Part shown: positions 48,177 through 56,888 of the stretch, piece by piece
How the letters are laid out: each line of letters opens with the position of its first letter
Numbering within the stretch: the stretch's first letter is position 1
NCBI RefSeq assembly: GCF_002259795.1
Contig: NZ_MWXA01000005.1
Location: forward strand, 496,001 to 560,000
DNA: 64,000 nt
Source: Bifidobacterium aquikefiri
GTDB taxonomy: Bacteria; Actinomycetota; Actinomycetes; Actinomycetales; Bifidobacteriaceae
Direction of reading: 5' to 3'
Translations under genes and position numbers: made by a program
The notes under the pieces: model-generated
Told to the model about the DNA's origin: nothing
What the model saw: the letters and a program-made list of their open reading frames with translations, nothing else
Databases searched by the model: none

Positions 48177-50066
48177 TCACTCTACTGTCACGGATTTAGC
48201 AAGATTTCGAGGCTTATCCACGTCGTTCTTCTTCAACACCGACATATCCATGGCAAAGAGCTGCAATGGGACGACATCAACGAGTGGACTCAGCAAGGTT
48301 GGGCACTGCGGACGCCAGAAAGTCACGTCAGCATAATTGGCAACCGATTCGTCGCCTTCCTCGGCCACCGCGATGGTGAATGCTCCTCGCGCCTTGACCT
48401 CTTCAATCGAAGAGAGCATCTTACTGTGAAGCACGGCACGACCGCGGGGACTGGGGATGATGCACACCACCGGTTCACCGGCATCGACAAGGGCAATGGG
48501 ACCGTGCTTCAACTCCCCCGCTGCAAAGCCTTCACTGAAGGTATAGGCAATCTCCTTGAGCTTCAACGCGCCCTCAAGCGCAACCGGATAGCCGACATGG
48601 CGGCCGAGGAAGATAAAGGAATGTGCATTCAGCATCTGTTTCGCGGTCTTGGCTATGGTGTCTGCCTGGGTGTCGAGCACCCACTGAATCTTCTCTGGCA
48701 TGGCCTTCAGATCGGTGACGATGTGGCGGATTTCGTCGCGGAACATCGTGCCCTTGACCTGTGCAAGATAGAGTCCCAAGAGATAGGCCGCGACAATCTG
48801 CGCCACGAAGGCCTTGGTGGAGGCAACAGCAATCTCGGGGCCGGCATGCGTATAGAGCACCGCATCGGATTCGCGGGGAATCGTTGACCCTTGCGTATTG
48901 CATATTGCCAGCACGCGCGACCCTTGCTCCCGTGCGTGACGCAAGGCCATCAGCGTATCCATGGTTTCACCGGACTGGGAAATTGCCACGACGAGGGTTC
49001 TCGGAGTCAGAATCGGGTCTCGGTAACGGAATTCGTGTGCAAGTTCAACCTCGACTGGAATTCTGACCCAATGCTCGATTGCATATTTGGCGACAAGACC
49101 CGCATATGAAGCGGTTCCGCAGGCCACGACAATGATTTTGTCGACCTGTCGAAAGACATCCTCATCAATATGCACTTCATCAAGATTGAGCGTGCCCTTG
49201 GCATCGAAACGTCCGAGCAAGGTTTCTGAAACAGCTGCGGGATCCTCATGGATTTCCTTGTCCATATAGGAATCCCATCCGCCCTTTTCCGCAGCGGATG
49301 CGTCCCAGTCAACCGTGAACCGCTTCGGGTTGGATACGACATTACCCTCAAAGTCGGTAACGATGACCTTGTCTGCACTGATGCAGACAGCCTGATCCTG
49401 ACCGAGTTCCATCGCGTGCTTGGTATAGGCAACAAAGGCTGCAACATCTGAGCCGAGATAATTTTCACCTTCGCCGAGACCGACGACGAGCGGAGAATCA
49501 TGACGGGCACCAACGACGATATCCGGCTGACGACTATCGACGGCCAGCAAGGTAAATGCACCGGTCAACATGCGCGCGACGCGGCGCATCGCCTCAAACA
49601 GGTCGGGAGCGCCTTGCTTCTCAACAATCTCATTGGCGATTTTGCCCAGCAGCTTGGCTGCCACTTCGGTATCGGTACTGGAAGCGAAGGTGTATCCTTC
49701 GGCCTCAAGGTTGAATTTCAGTTCGGAAGCGTTTTCGATGATGCCATTGTGAATCACGGCAATCTTGCCATCCTGACTCATATGCGGGTGTGCGTTCACA
49801 TCGCTGGGCACACCGTTGGTTGCCCAACGCGTGTGTCCGATGGCAACCGTGGCATCGGGCATCGGCTTCTTTTCCAAGTCTTCGACAAGCTTGTTCAAAC
49901 GGCCTGCCTTTTTGCGCCACGCAATCTTATCCATGCCAGGAGCCGCCAAGGCAACACCAGCAGAGTCGTACCCTCTATATTCAAGTCGTTTCAATCCTTG
50001 CATACACACCTCAAGGGGTTTGCCGCAAGCAGTTTTATTTCCCGCAAATCCAACGATTCCGCACAT
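48177..50066 (-). CDS. glmS: Glucosamine-fructose-6-phosphate aminotransferase
   Basis: Makes glucosamine-6-phosphate from fructose-6-phosphate and glutamine for wall synthesis. It has 629 residues from ATG 50066, because the catalytic Cys must follow the initiator Met: MCGIVGFAGNK. Glutaminase motifs LEYRGYDSAGVAL, GHTRWATNG and HNGIIENASEL; two SIS domains (ACGTASYAGLVAKY, ISQSGETMDTL) and the conserved end LAKSVTVE. No glmS ribozyme was recognised upstream. The NagB gene 8 kb away runs the opposite reaction. Confidence 0.97.
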   Translation of the reverse strand: MCGIVGFAGNKTACGKPLEVCMQGLKRLEYRGYDSAGVALAAPGMDKIAWRKKAGRLNKLVEDLEKKPMPDATVAIGHTRWATNGVPSDVNAHPHMSQDGKIAVIHNGIIENASELKFNLEAEGYTFASSTDTEVAAKLLGKIANEIVEKQGAPDLFEAMRRVARMLTGAFTLLAVDSRQPDIVVGARHDSPLVVGLGEGENYLGSDVAAFVAYTKHAMELGQDQAVCISADKVIVTDFEGNVVSNPKRFTVDWDASAAEKGGWDSYMDKEIHEDPAAVSETLLGRFDAKGTLNLDEVHIDEDVFRQVDKIIVVACGTASYAGLVAKYAIEHWVRIPVEVELAHEFRYRDPILTPRTLVVAISQSGETMDTLMALRHAREQGSRVLAICNTQGSTIPRESDAVLYTHAGPEIAVASTKAFVAQIVAAYLLGLYLAQVKGTMFRDEIRHIVTDLKAMPEKIQWVLDTQADTIAKTAKQMLNAHSFIFLGRHVGYPVALEGALKLKEIAYTFSEGFAAGELKHGPIALVDAGEPVVCIIPSPRGRAVLHSKMLSSIEEVKARGAFTIAVAEEGDESVANYADVTFWRPQCPTLLSPLVDVVPLQLFAMDMSVLKKNDVDKPRNLAKSVTVE

Positions 50067-50179
50067 GTCACCCAAGTCTATGCCACGTCTGTAAACACGC
50101 CCACGCCGCACCCACACCTCTTCTGAACCTCTACAGTCATTCTTGGCTTGGGCGTCTCACTCTCGTGAGATCAAGCCCT

Positions 50180-50539
50180 TCAGGCAGACAATGCCGTTCT
50201 GTGATGATGTTCAAGGTATTCAGCCACTGCCTTGCGCACCAAGGCAGACGTATTAATATGCTCTTCTCTTGCTCCAGCCGCAGCCCAATCATCTAGCTCC
50301 TGTGTCGTTCTGATTCGCCAAGTTTTCTTTGTCGTCTGGTGCTCGTCCTCACGGGGCCTTCCCTGGAATACTGCAAGCAAATCTTCATCGCTTATGGCTG
50401 CCGCCTGTTCGCCTCTATATGCCTGAGAGCCTTTGATGGGTTCAAGCTTGCCTTCTTCCGCCATCTGCGAGAGCCGATCACTCCAAAGCTTTATGTGCTG
50501 CTGTTCATGCGCAGAGCGAGATAAATGAACATCTTTCAT
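50180..50539 (-). CDS. Ribbon-helix-helix antitoxin, BrnA-like
   Basis: 119 residues from ATG 50539, preceded by GGAGGTAACGCG. The C-terminal half has WRIRTTQELDDWAAAG and TSALVRKAVAEYLEHH, an RHH-type DNA-binding segment common to actinobacterial antitoxins. The N-terminal half is variable and charged. It follows the small toxin-like gene by 32 bases; the toxin-first order resembles brnT-brnA. It is probably a toxin neutraliser and autorepressor. Confidence 0.65.
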   Translation of the reverse strand: MKDVHLSRSAHEQQHIKLWSDRLSQMAEEGKLEPIKGSQAYRGEQAAAISDEDLLAVFQGRPREDEHQTTKKTWRIRTTQELDDWAAAGAREEHINTSALVRKAVAEYLEHHHRTALSA

Positions 50540-50571
50540 CGCGTTACCTCCATTGAGAATCACTCGTATTG

Positions 50572-50832
50572 TTAATAGATAAGTCGCTGCCACTTACTGC
50601 TGAGCGTCATGGCATGGAAGGCATGTAATGTTCCGTCCTTCCACTTCGCAACCCCAACTTCAAGATAATCATGTTCAAGAGCACCTGCCCTAGGATGACC
50701 GACAAACATAAACGTGGCCTGATTATCAACCCCTCGTATGCCTTGGCGACCGATATGATGCATGACTGCATGAGTTATCTCAGCATCAGTGCATCCATGC
50801 TTTCGCGCGGAATCCTCGATTTCCAAAAACAT
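50572..50832 (-). CDS. BrnT-like small toxin of a type II pair
   Basis: 86 residues: an N-terminal helix EDSARKHGCTDAEITHAVMHH, strands FMFVGHPRAGALEHDYLEVGV, then DGTLHAFHAMTLSSKWQRLI. The pattern (RKHGxxDxEIxHA ... HAM-x-xxxK) matches small actinobacterial BrnT/DUF4258-type toxins with a RelE-like fold. It precedes the RHH protein. No Shine-Dalgarno precedes ATG 50832 (ATTATTTTTAG), so the mRNA may be leaderless. An imperfect inverted repeat (TTAGTACTA / TAATACCA) lies just upstream. Confidence 0.6.
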   Translation of the reverse strand: MFLEIEDSARKHGCTDAEITHAVMHHIGRQGIRGVDNQATFMFVGHPRAGALEHDYLEVGVAKWKDGTLHAFHAMTLSSKWQRLIY

Positions 50833-50926
50833 CTAAAAATAATACCACAAATTAGTACTACAGACCTCTTAACTTGTGTTCTTTTGAGATACTTTGGAGC
50901 ACCGAGCTGGGTGTGTGGGACGAACG

Positions 50927-51592
50927 CTAGCGTTGATGGCAACGTAGCCAGAGAATGGCGAGCTGGGTGCGGTTGTTCAGGTTGAGCTTGGCGAGGATGT
51001 CGCTGATCCGGTTGCGCACCGTGCCTTCACTCAAATAGAGTTGCCGAGCAATGTCGTGGTTATCGAGACCTTCTGCAATGAGAGCGCTGATGCGTTGCTC
51101 GCGGTTGGTGAGATTCTTAAACGGATTGGCGCACCGATCGGATTCCCTGTTCACCGCATGTCTGCCGGCGTTCTGTGTTGCATCACCATTACCTATCGAA
51201 AGATGTGAGAGGGCCTCGGAACCGAGAACTATTTCGCCGGAAAGCACCGTCTGCACGGCGGGAATGATTGCGGCAACATCCTGCTTAATCAGGTAACCAC
51301 GTCCACCGATTGCGAGCGCTTGCTCAATGTATTCCCTGTCTGCAAAGGTAGTCAGGAATAGGATTTTCGCAAGGCTGTCGCTGCCAAGTATGGATGTTGC
51401 GGCTTCCAAGCCACTCGTGTGCGGCATCTGCACATCCATCAGCAGCACATCGGGGCGCGCTTGAGCATAGCATGTGACTGCCTCCGTCCCATCGTTTGCT
51501 ATCCATACTATGTCAGCATGGGCAACCTGCGTCAGAATGGTGGATATGGACGAGCAGACGATTGGATCATCGTCGGCAATGGCTACTTTCAT
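50927..51592 (-). CDS. NarL/LuxR-type response regulator
   Basis: 221 residues. Receiver domain with acidic pocket ADDDP, phospho-acceptor D53 in DVLLMDVQMPHTSG, the Thr of FLTTFAD and the Lys of GRGYLIKQD. A C-terminal LuxR HTH contains LTNREQRISALIAEGLDNHD and EGTVRNRISDILAKL. ATG 51592 overlaps the kinase stop by ATGA. It probably controls the divergent ABC exporter genes. Confidence 0.93.
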   Translation of the reverse strand: MKVAIADDDPIVCSSISTILTQVAHADIVWIANDGTEAVTCYAQARPDVLLMDVQMPHTSGLEAATSILGSDSLAKILFLTTFADREYIEQALAIGGRGYLIKQDVAAIIPAVQTVLSGEIVLGSEALSHLSIGNGDATQNAGRHAVNRESDRCANPFKNLTNREQRISALIAEGLDNHDIARQLYLSEGTVRNRISDILAKLNLNNRTQLAILWLRCHQR

Positions 51593-52953
51593 TGCACTCC
51601 CCTCCTGCGCCTTTCCACGAGTTCGATGCCGCTTGACTGCTCAGCAACCGCTGACTGTGCGTGAACCTGCTCTGCATGATCCTGCCCAGCATGCTCAGCA
51701 TGGTCAGCACTGCCATACTGCTTCCAAGGTTCTTTCGGCAACGATACGAAGACTCTCCAACCTTGCGCATTGGGACCACATAGCGCACTGCCGCCGAATT
51801 CCTGGGCTCGCGCCTCTATATCCGCAATCCCCATGCCCCGCATATCACCCCACCGCGTATGAGCATGCACTGCTAAATATGCAGCGTCACTTGGGTTGTG
51901 CGCTCCATTATCCTGTATCACAAGCTGCCACAGCGCAGGCATATCTCGAAGAACGATACCGACCTGCGTTGCCGAACTATGGCGAACCGCATTGTTCAAT
52001 GATTCGCGAATGGTCATCGCCAGACAACGCGTGATTGGAGCTGGTGCCTGCCTGACTTCGTTTTCCAAGGTTACCCTGGGACTTTGCGCCAGCCCTTGCA
52101 AGGTCCTGGACGCAGATTCGATCTGCAGTGCCACATCATTGCCCTCATCATCCAAATCGTGCACGGTGCTTCTCACCGCGTTCATGGCTTCGGTGAAGGT
52201 CGCCTCGACATCTCCAAAGCTCCTGGCGTTCTGCGTATCTGCGGCGAGCATCGATATCACTTGGGATGTATGTGCCTGCATGATGCCTCTGGTCAGCATA
52301 TGGCCGACTCCGTCGTGAATCTCACGGGCAATTCTGGTCCGCTCGGCAAGCGTGGCATCGTGCATTGCGCTTCTGCGCTCATCCTCCGCAACCAGAGCAT
52401 CATGGTGCATACGCCTTCTTAAATCTCGCCTTTCGTCGTTGGCAAGGAGGATCCGCCTTCTCAGATTCGCAACAAGACTCGATGCCATGCCGGAGCAGAA
52501 GCTCAATGCGACCAGGCAAAGACCTCCAAGTCGAAGAGCAAGCGAATCATCGCCATGCACATGCTGAGAGCCAAGCAGCATGAAGGTAGATGTGATGATG
52601 CAGATAATCAAGAGATATTCGAACCATAGAGTCCGAAGCGTGAAGGTGGACGCATGCCGCTTCATCGAGACCCGCCCCTCCACGCCTATGCGTGTCATCA
52701 CGGCAGAGGCGATGTCAAAGGCGAATAATGGCACAAATGCATACAGCTGAGGCAATCCAATGGCCATCATTGCGAGCACTGCCGAGGAAGCGGCGGCAAA
52801 TCTGCTTGGAGCAAGCCCTTCATACAGTGCTGCGGAAGCTATGGAAGCACACAGAGCAAAGACCGAAGCAGCCGAGAGAGAACCACCATGCAAGAGCAAC
52901 CCAAATGATACGCATAGTACCCACAACACAAGTTTGAAAGCTCCGCGTACCAT
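51589..52953 (-). CDS. Sensor histidine kinase, HisKA_3 type
   Basis: 454 residues from ATG 52953 (GGGAGGAGTC upstream). Five to six N-terminal helices form a membrane sensor with no large outer loop, as in kinases of antimicrobial-peptide response. The phospho-acceptor His is in TRIAREIHDGVGHMLTRG, and the ATPase part has SLNNAVRHSSATQ and RGMGIADIEARA. A short C-terminal His/Ala/Glu-rich tail follows (HAEHAGQDHAEQ). Partner of the overlapping regulator gene. Confidence 0.92.
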   Translation of the reverse strand: MVRGAFKLVLWVLCVSFGLLLHGGSLSAASVFALCASIASAALYEGLAPSRFAAASSAVLAMMAIGLPQLYAFVPLFAFDIASAVMTRIGVEGRVSMKRHASTFTLRTLWFEYLLIICIITSTFMLLGSQHVHGDDSLALRLGGLCLVALSFCSGMASSLVANLRRRILLANDERRDLRRRMHHDALVAEDERRSAMHDATLAERTRIAREIHDGVGHMLTRGIMQAHTSQVISMLAADTQNARSFGDVEATFTEAMNAVRSTVHDLDDEGNDVALQIESASRTLQGLAQSPRVTLENEVRQAPAPITRCLAMTIRESLNNAVRHSSATQVGIVLRDMPALWQLVIQDNGAHNPSDAAYLAVHAHTRWGDMRGMGIADIEARAQEFGGSALCGPNAQGWRVFVSLPKEPWKQYGSADHAEHAGQDHAEQVHAQSAVAEQSSGIELVERRRRGVQ

Positions 52954-53082
52954 GACTCCTCCCTCCCATTCATGACCTACAGTAAAGGTTACGCTGCGTT
53001 CCTCTTCAGAGATGACAAATGTCATGCCACGTGATGACGCCTATCACTGTTCGTGAGGCTCTATCTGTGCGACGATTCGAGT

Positions 53083-54096
53083 ATGGACACACATATGAGC
53101 ACACAGGCGAACACACATGTGAACACAGACGAGAACACAGGCGAGAAAACACGCACCGCACACGATGCGATTTTCGTCGACAACCTTGTCAAGCATTATG
53201 GCACGATGCTCGCGCTTGACCATTTCAACCTCCACGTTCACCAAGGCGAAATATTCGGGCTGCTTGGGCCGAATGGTTCCGGCAAGACCACGGCAATCAA
53301 CTGCATTCTTGCACTGCTCAGCCATGAATCCGGCACAGTCAGCGTGTTTGGCAGGCCAATGACCCCAACATCGTACGACCTCAAACGAAAAATCGGCATG
53401 GTTCCTCAGAATGTCGCCGTTTTCAACGAACTCACCGTGAGAGAGAACATCGACTTTTTCTGCTCGCTCTACATTCCAAAAAATAGGGATCGCAAAGCTC
53501 TCGTCGACGATGCCATCGCGTTCGTCGGGTTAGAGGAATTTAGCCATTACCGCCCGGCCAAGCTCTCTGGAGGCTTGCTCAGAAGACTCAACATCGCATG
53601 CGGCATCGTGCACAAGCCAGAGCTGATTCTCTTTGACGAACCGACCGTTGCCGTTGACCCGCAAAGCCGCAACGCAATCCTCGAAGGCATTCAACACTTG
53701 CGTGACGAAGGTGCAACGATTCTCTATACCAGCCATTACATGGAAGAGGTCGAACAGATCTGCACAAGAATCATGATCATGGATCATGGCCGACAGATTG
53801 CCCAAGGCACCGCCAACCAGCTCAAAGACATGATCGACATGGGCGAGCGCATCACGGTTGATACGCTCGACCTTGATGCGCAGACTCTGCACACCATGCA
53901 AGCGCTGCCCTTCGTGGCACAGGCTGACTTCAATGGCAAGGAACTCAAGATCGCTTGCAGACATGGCAATCGTAACCTGGCCGACATTCTCGATATTCTC
54001 CACGCATCTGGCACTAACTTTGGCCACTTAAGTTCGCAGCCGCCGACCTTGAACGACGTGTTCCTGGAATTGACCGGCAAGGCATTACGGGACTGA
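53083..54096 (+). CDS. ABC exporter ATP-binding protein (CcmA type)
   Basis: 337 residues from ATG 53083; GTG 53053 and ATG 53095 are alternatives, none with a clear ribosome site. The first 30 residues are an Asn/Thr/His repeat tract (QANTHVNTDENTGEKT) coded by 12-bp-like repeats, before the ATPase begins at IFVDNLVKHYGT. Walker A GPNGSGKTTAINCIL, signature LSGGLLRRLNI (Leu in place of Gln), Walker B LILFDEPTVAVDPQ. Drives the two membrane proteins encoded next; probably drug or bacteriocin export. Divergent from the two-component system. Confidence 0.88.
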   Translation: MDTHMSTQANTHVNTDENTGEKTRTAHDAIFVDNLVKHYGTMLALDHFNLHVHQGEIFGLLGPNGSGKTTAINCILALLSHESGTVSVFGRPMTPTSYDLKRKIGMVPQNVAVFNELTVRENIDFFCSLYIPKNRDRKALVDDAIAFVGLEEFSHYRPAKLSGGLLRRLNIACGIVHKPELILFDEPTVAVDPQSRNAILEGIQHLRDEGATILYTSHYMEEVEQICTRIMIMDHGRQIAQGTANQLKDMIDMGERITVDTLDLDAQTLHTMQALPFVAQADFNGKELKIACRHGNRNLADILDILHASGTNFGHLSSQPPTLNDVFLELTGKALRD

Positions 54097-54126
54097 GCGC
54101 GAGAGACAAGGAGGAAGCAAACCATC

Positions 54127-55389
54127 ATGTGGACCACATTCTTGACCACCATTAAGGTGAATCTTCGCGAGAAAAGCAACCTGCTCTGGCTGTTCATATT
54201 CCCCATTCTCATGGCGAGTCTGTTCTGGGGCATGTTCAGCGGACTGACGAACAGGCAGATCCAGGCCCAGAATTTCGCCGTTGTGCATGACTCGAACTGG
54301 AGCACCGTTGCAGGTGCAGATTCGCTGGTCAATGCGCTCGCGGGAAAGAATACCAACGGCACGAAGTTGATACGTCCAACAACGGTTTCGTCCGTTTCTG
54401 CCGCAAAAAAGCGCGTGCAGGCCGGGCACGATAGCGGTTATCTCTTTGTGAATGACGTAGGAAGCTTCGGCATTGCCATCTCCGACGACCTATACAACGA
54501 ATTCACCAATAACATGTCATCGTCAACTGCGAGCATTACCGTGAGCTCCTTGAGAAGCATCATCACTCAGTTCAATCACAGCCAGACGACCCTCAAGACT
54601 CTGGCTGCATCTCATCCGACAGCGAGCACGCAGGGGCAGACGCAGACACGGCAGCAGGCACAACTACAGATTCAGGCACAGCTTGAACGTTATATTGCAG
54701 CGAGTACGGCGAGCGCAAAGCTGAGCTATACACGCAACCGCTCGCTCACTAACTTCGCGCCAGATCAGTTTGCACGGTATTATTATGCGCTGCTTGGCAT
54801 GGTTTCGATGATGTCGATGAGCTTTGCCATCACCTCCATATCCACTGCACAAGCGAATCTGTCGGCAGTGGGAGCGCGTCGCTCGATTGCACCGCTGCCA
54901 AAATGGCGACAATTCAGTGCCATTTTGCTCGCCAGCTGGTTGACCTCGTTCCTGAGCCTCGTGGTGTCGTTCTGCTACATCCGATTCGTGTGCAATATTG
55001 CGGTCGGAGGTCGAGAGCCGCTCGCCATTCTCGCCTTGCTGATTGCAAGCTTCACCGCAACTGCCTTCGGACTGCTGATTGGTGCAATTCCCAGACTCTC
55101 ACGCGGTGCGAAGACCGGTATCAGCACTGCCATTGCGTGTTTTGGAGCGCTGTTTGCAGGACTGTATGGATCGTTTGCCATGAGCTTGAGCGATTCGATA
55201 AGTCGCAATATTCCGACATTTGATCTGTTCAACCCGGTAAAGCAGGTTTCGAACCTGTTCTATGACCTGCTCTATTACGACAGTCTGCAGCCATTCATGA
55301 CCACCGTAGGAATTCTGCTGATCACCGGAGCCATCTGCATGACATTGGCAATCAGTCTGATGAGGAGACGCAGCTATGCAAACCTTTAA
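54127..55389 (+). CDS. ABC-2 exporter permease
   Basis: 420 residues. One N-terminal helix (LLWLFIFPILMASLFWGMF), an outer domain of about 190 residues with a Gln-rich stretch QGQTQTRQQAQLQIQ, then five C-terminal helices, the ABC-2 type layout. ATG 54127 follows AAGGAGGAAGCAAACCATC. It ends 14 bases inside the next permease gene. Presumed heterodimer with that product. Confidence 0.85.
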   Translation: MWTTFLTTIKVNLREKSNLLWLFIFPILMASLFWGMFSGLTNRQIQAQNFAVVHDSNWSTVAGADSLVNALAGKNTNGTKLIRPTTVSSVSAAKKRVQAGHDSGYLFVNDVGSFGIAISDDLYNEFTNNMSSSTASITVSSLRSIITQFNHSQTTLKTLAASHPTASTQGQTQTRQQAQLQIQAQLERYIAASTASAKLSYTRNRSLTNFAPDQFARYYYALLGMVSMMSMSFAITSISTAQANLSAVGARRSIAPLPKWRQFSAILLASWLTSFLSLVVSFCYIRFVCNIAVGGREPLAILALLIASFTATAFGLLIGAIPRLSRGAKTGISTAIACFGALFAGLYGSFAMSLSDSISRNIPTFDLFNPVKQVSNLFYDLLYYDSLQPFMTTVGILLITGAICMTLAISLMRRRSYANL

Positions 55390-56752
55390 AACAGCACTTC
55401 GTATTCTCTGGGCGCACAAGCTGTACATGCTCATTTATCTAATCAGTTTCGGCGCACTGATGCTGTCTCTGGGAATTTCCAGCATCATTGCGGCGGGCAA
55501 TGATACGAACGCCTTATCAAGTCAGACTTCTGGCATCAGTTCGTCATCTGCTCATCATGCCGATTCCAAATTGCCAGAAGCCAATATTGCAATCATCAAC
55601 CGCGATTCAGGCAATCTCGCGCAAGGACTGCGCGATTATCTTGGTTCAAGCGCCACCATGGTGAAGCTTCAAGACACACCGCAACGCCTGCAGGATGCGA
55701 TTGCACGCAATGACGTTGACCTGATTGTAATTATTCCGCACGGCTATGCTGAGCGTTTCGAAAAGGCCGCAATCTCATCAAGCACTGAACCATCAAGCAA
55801 TGGTTCGGCAGACAACGCTTCGTCACAGAGTTCGAATGCAACCATGCCGCTTGCCGATACCACGGTGAGCTACCTTTCCAGTGAGGGATCATTGGCAAAA
55901 ATCGATGTGAATGGCTATTTTTCAGAACTCAGAACCGTTCTGGCTTCAGGTGTGCAGCCCGACCTGCCAAGCGCCGTGCGCTATGTTGTACAGCAATCGA
56001 AGGGCTCCAATCTCTCCCCTACCGTTCAGGTATTGAAAGATGCCGCAGACACGGGCAAATCAATAGCCAACAGCTTTGGCCTGACCATCAAGCTCTCGAT
56101 CTATCCCATTTTCATGGCGATGACCGTATGCATCTCCCTATTAATCGGAGTGTTCAATGCGCCTGAGACGAGACGCCGTCTATCCGCCTCCTCCGTTCGG
56201 TCATATGCACTGAGCGCGCAACAGTTGCTTGGTGGCGTGAGCTTCGGCCTCGTTTGCTGGGCACTGTATTATTCGATCGTATTGCTGGCAATCATGCCGT
56301 TCAACCATGCCTTCTCTGCAATCAGCATGCCTGCGATAGCCATGGTAGCCCTCTCCCAACTGGCTTGTACCCTGGTTTCGATGGCCTTTGGCTTCATGAT
56401 CGGACAATTCAGAACGTCGACCGTCGTGTCCAATGCAGTCGCAACATCATTTGGATTGATTCTGATGTTCACTTCGGGTGCCGCATTTGATCCGTCTGTC
56501 ATGCCTCAGGCCATGGTAACTCTCGGAAAGCTCCTGCCGGGGTGGTGGTTCACTGCTTCCATTAACAATGCTCTTGGCATGACGACTTTCCAGACTCCCA
56601 GTCCAAGCGCGTTCGGATGGTTGCAAAGCATAGGCCTGGTAGCGCTGTTTGGTTGCGTCTTCGTGTGCATAGGGCTTGCGGGAGGCAGATATCGCAGTAC
56701 TCACACAGAATTCGGCATGGCCAATCGCATCACCGAACTCACCGAGCAATAA
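55376..56752 (+). CDS. ABC-2 exporter permease, second subunit
   Basis: 458 residues with the same plan as its neighbour: helix LYMLIYLISFGALMLSLGI, a Ser/Asn-rich outer domain of about 200 residues, then helices such as IYPIFMAMTVCISLLIGVF. The ATG lies within the preceding gene (14-base overlap), so they are co-translated. It ends 16 bases before the 32-bp inverted repeat. Confidence 0.85.
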   Translation: MQTFKTALRILWAHKLYMLIYLISFGALMLSLGISSIIAAGNDTNALSSQTSGISSSSAHHADSKLPEANIAIINRDSGNLAQGLRDYLGSSATMVKLQDTPQRLQDAIARNDVDLIVIIPHGYAERFEKAAISSSTEPSSNGSADNASSQSSNATMPLADTTVSYLSSEGSLAKIDVNGYFSELRTVLASGVQPDLPSAVRYVVQQSKGSNLSPTVQVLKDAADTGKSIANSFGLTIKLSIYPIFMAMTVCISLLIGVFNAPETRRRLSASSVRSYALSAQQLLGGVSFGLVCWALYYSIVLLAIMPFNHAFSAISMPAIAMVALSQLACTLVSMAFGFMIGQFRTSTVVSNAVATSFGLILMFTSGAAFDPSVMPQAMVTLGKLLPGWWFTASINNALGMTTFQTPSPSAFGWLQSIGLVALFGCVFVCIGLAGGRYRSTHTEFGMANRITELTEQ

Positions 56753-56768
56753 AAAAGCCTCTCGCAAA

Positions 56769-56873
56769 CGTTCATTGTGAACTTAGCGAAGTATCAACGC
56801 GAATATTGGGCAATCTGACGTAATGAAACAGCCCTTTTTCAGCGTTGATACTTCGCTAAGTTCACAATGAACG
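56769..56873. repeat. 32-bp perfect inverted repeat between convergent exporter and nagA genes
   Basis: Bases 56769-56800 are exactly complementary to 56842-56873, with a 41-base loop containing GCCCTTTTTC. The outer portion reads CGTTCATTGTGAACT and shares TCATTGTGAACT with the arms at 40124-40232; the inner portions differ. It lies between the exporter stop (56752, plus) and the nagA stop (56889, minus). It could act as a bidirectional terminator, a small structured RNA or a MITE-like element. No target-site duplication was seen. Confidence 0.88.
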
Positions 56874-56888
56874 AATTCGACTCCGATT

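Noticed and set aside
50067-50179. glmS ribozyme upstream of glmS
   Set aside because: The leader is short, and no ribozyme core was recognised; that ribozyme is mainly known from Firmicutes.
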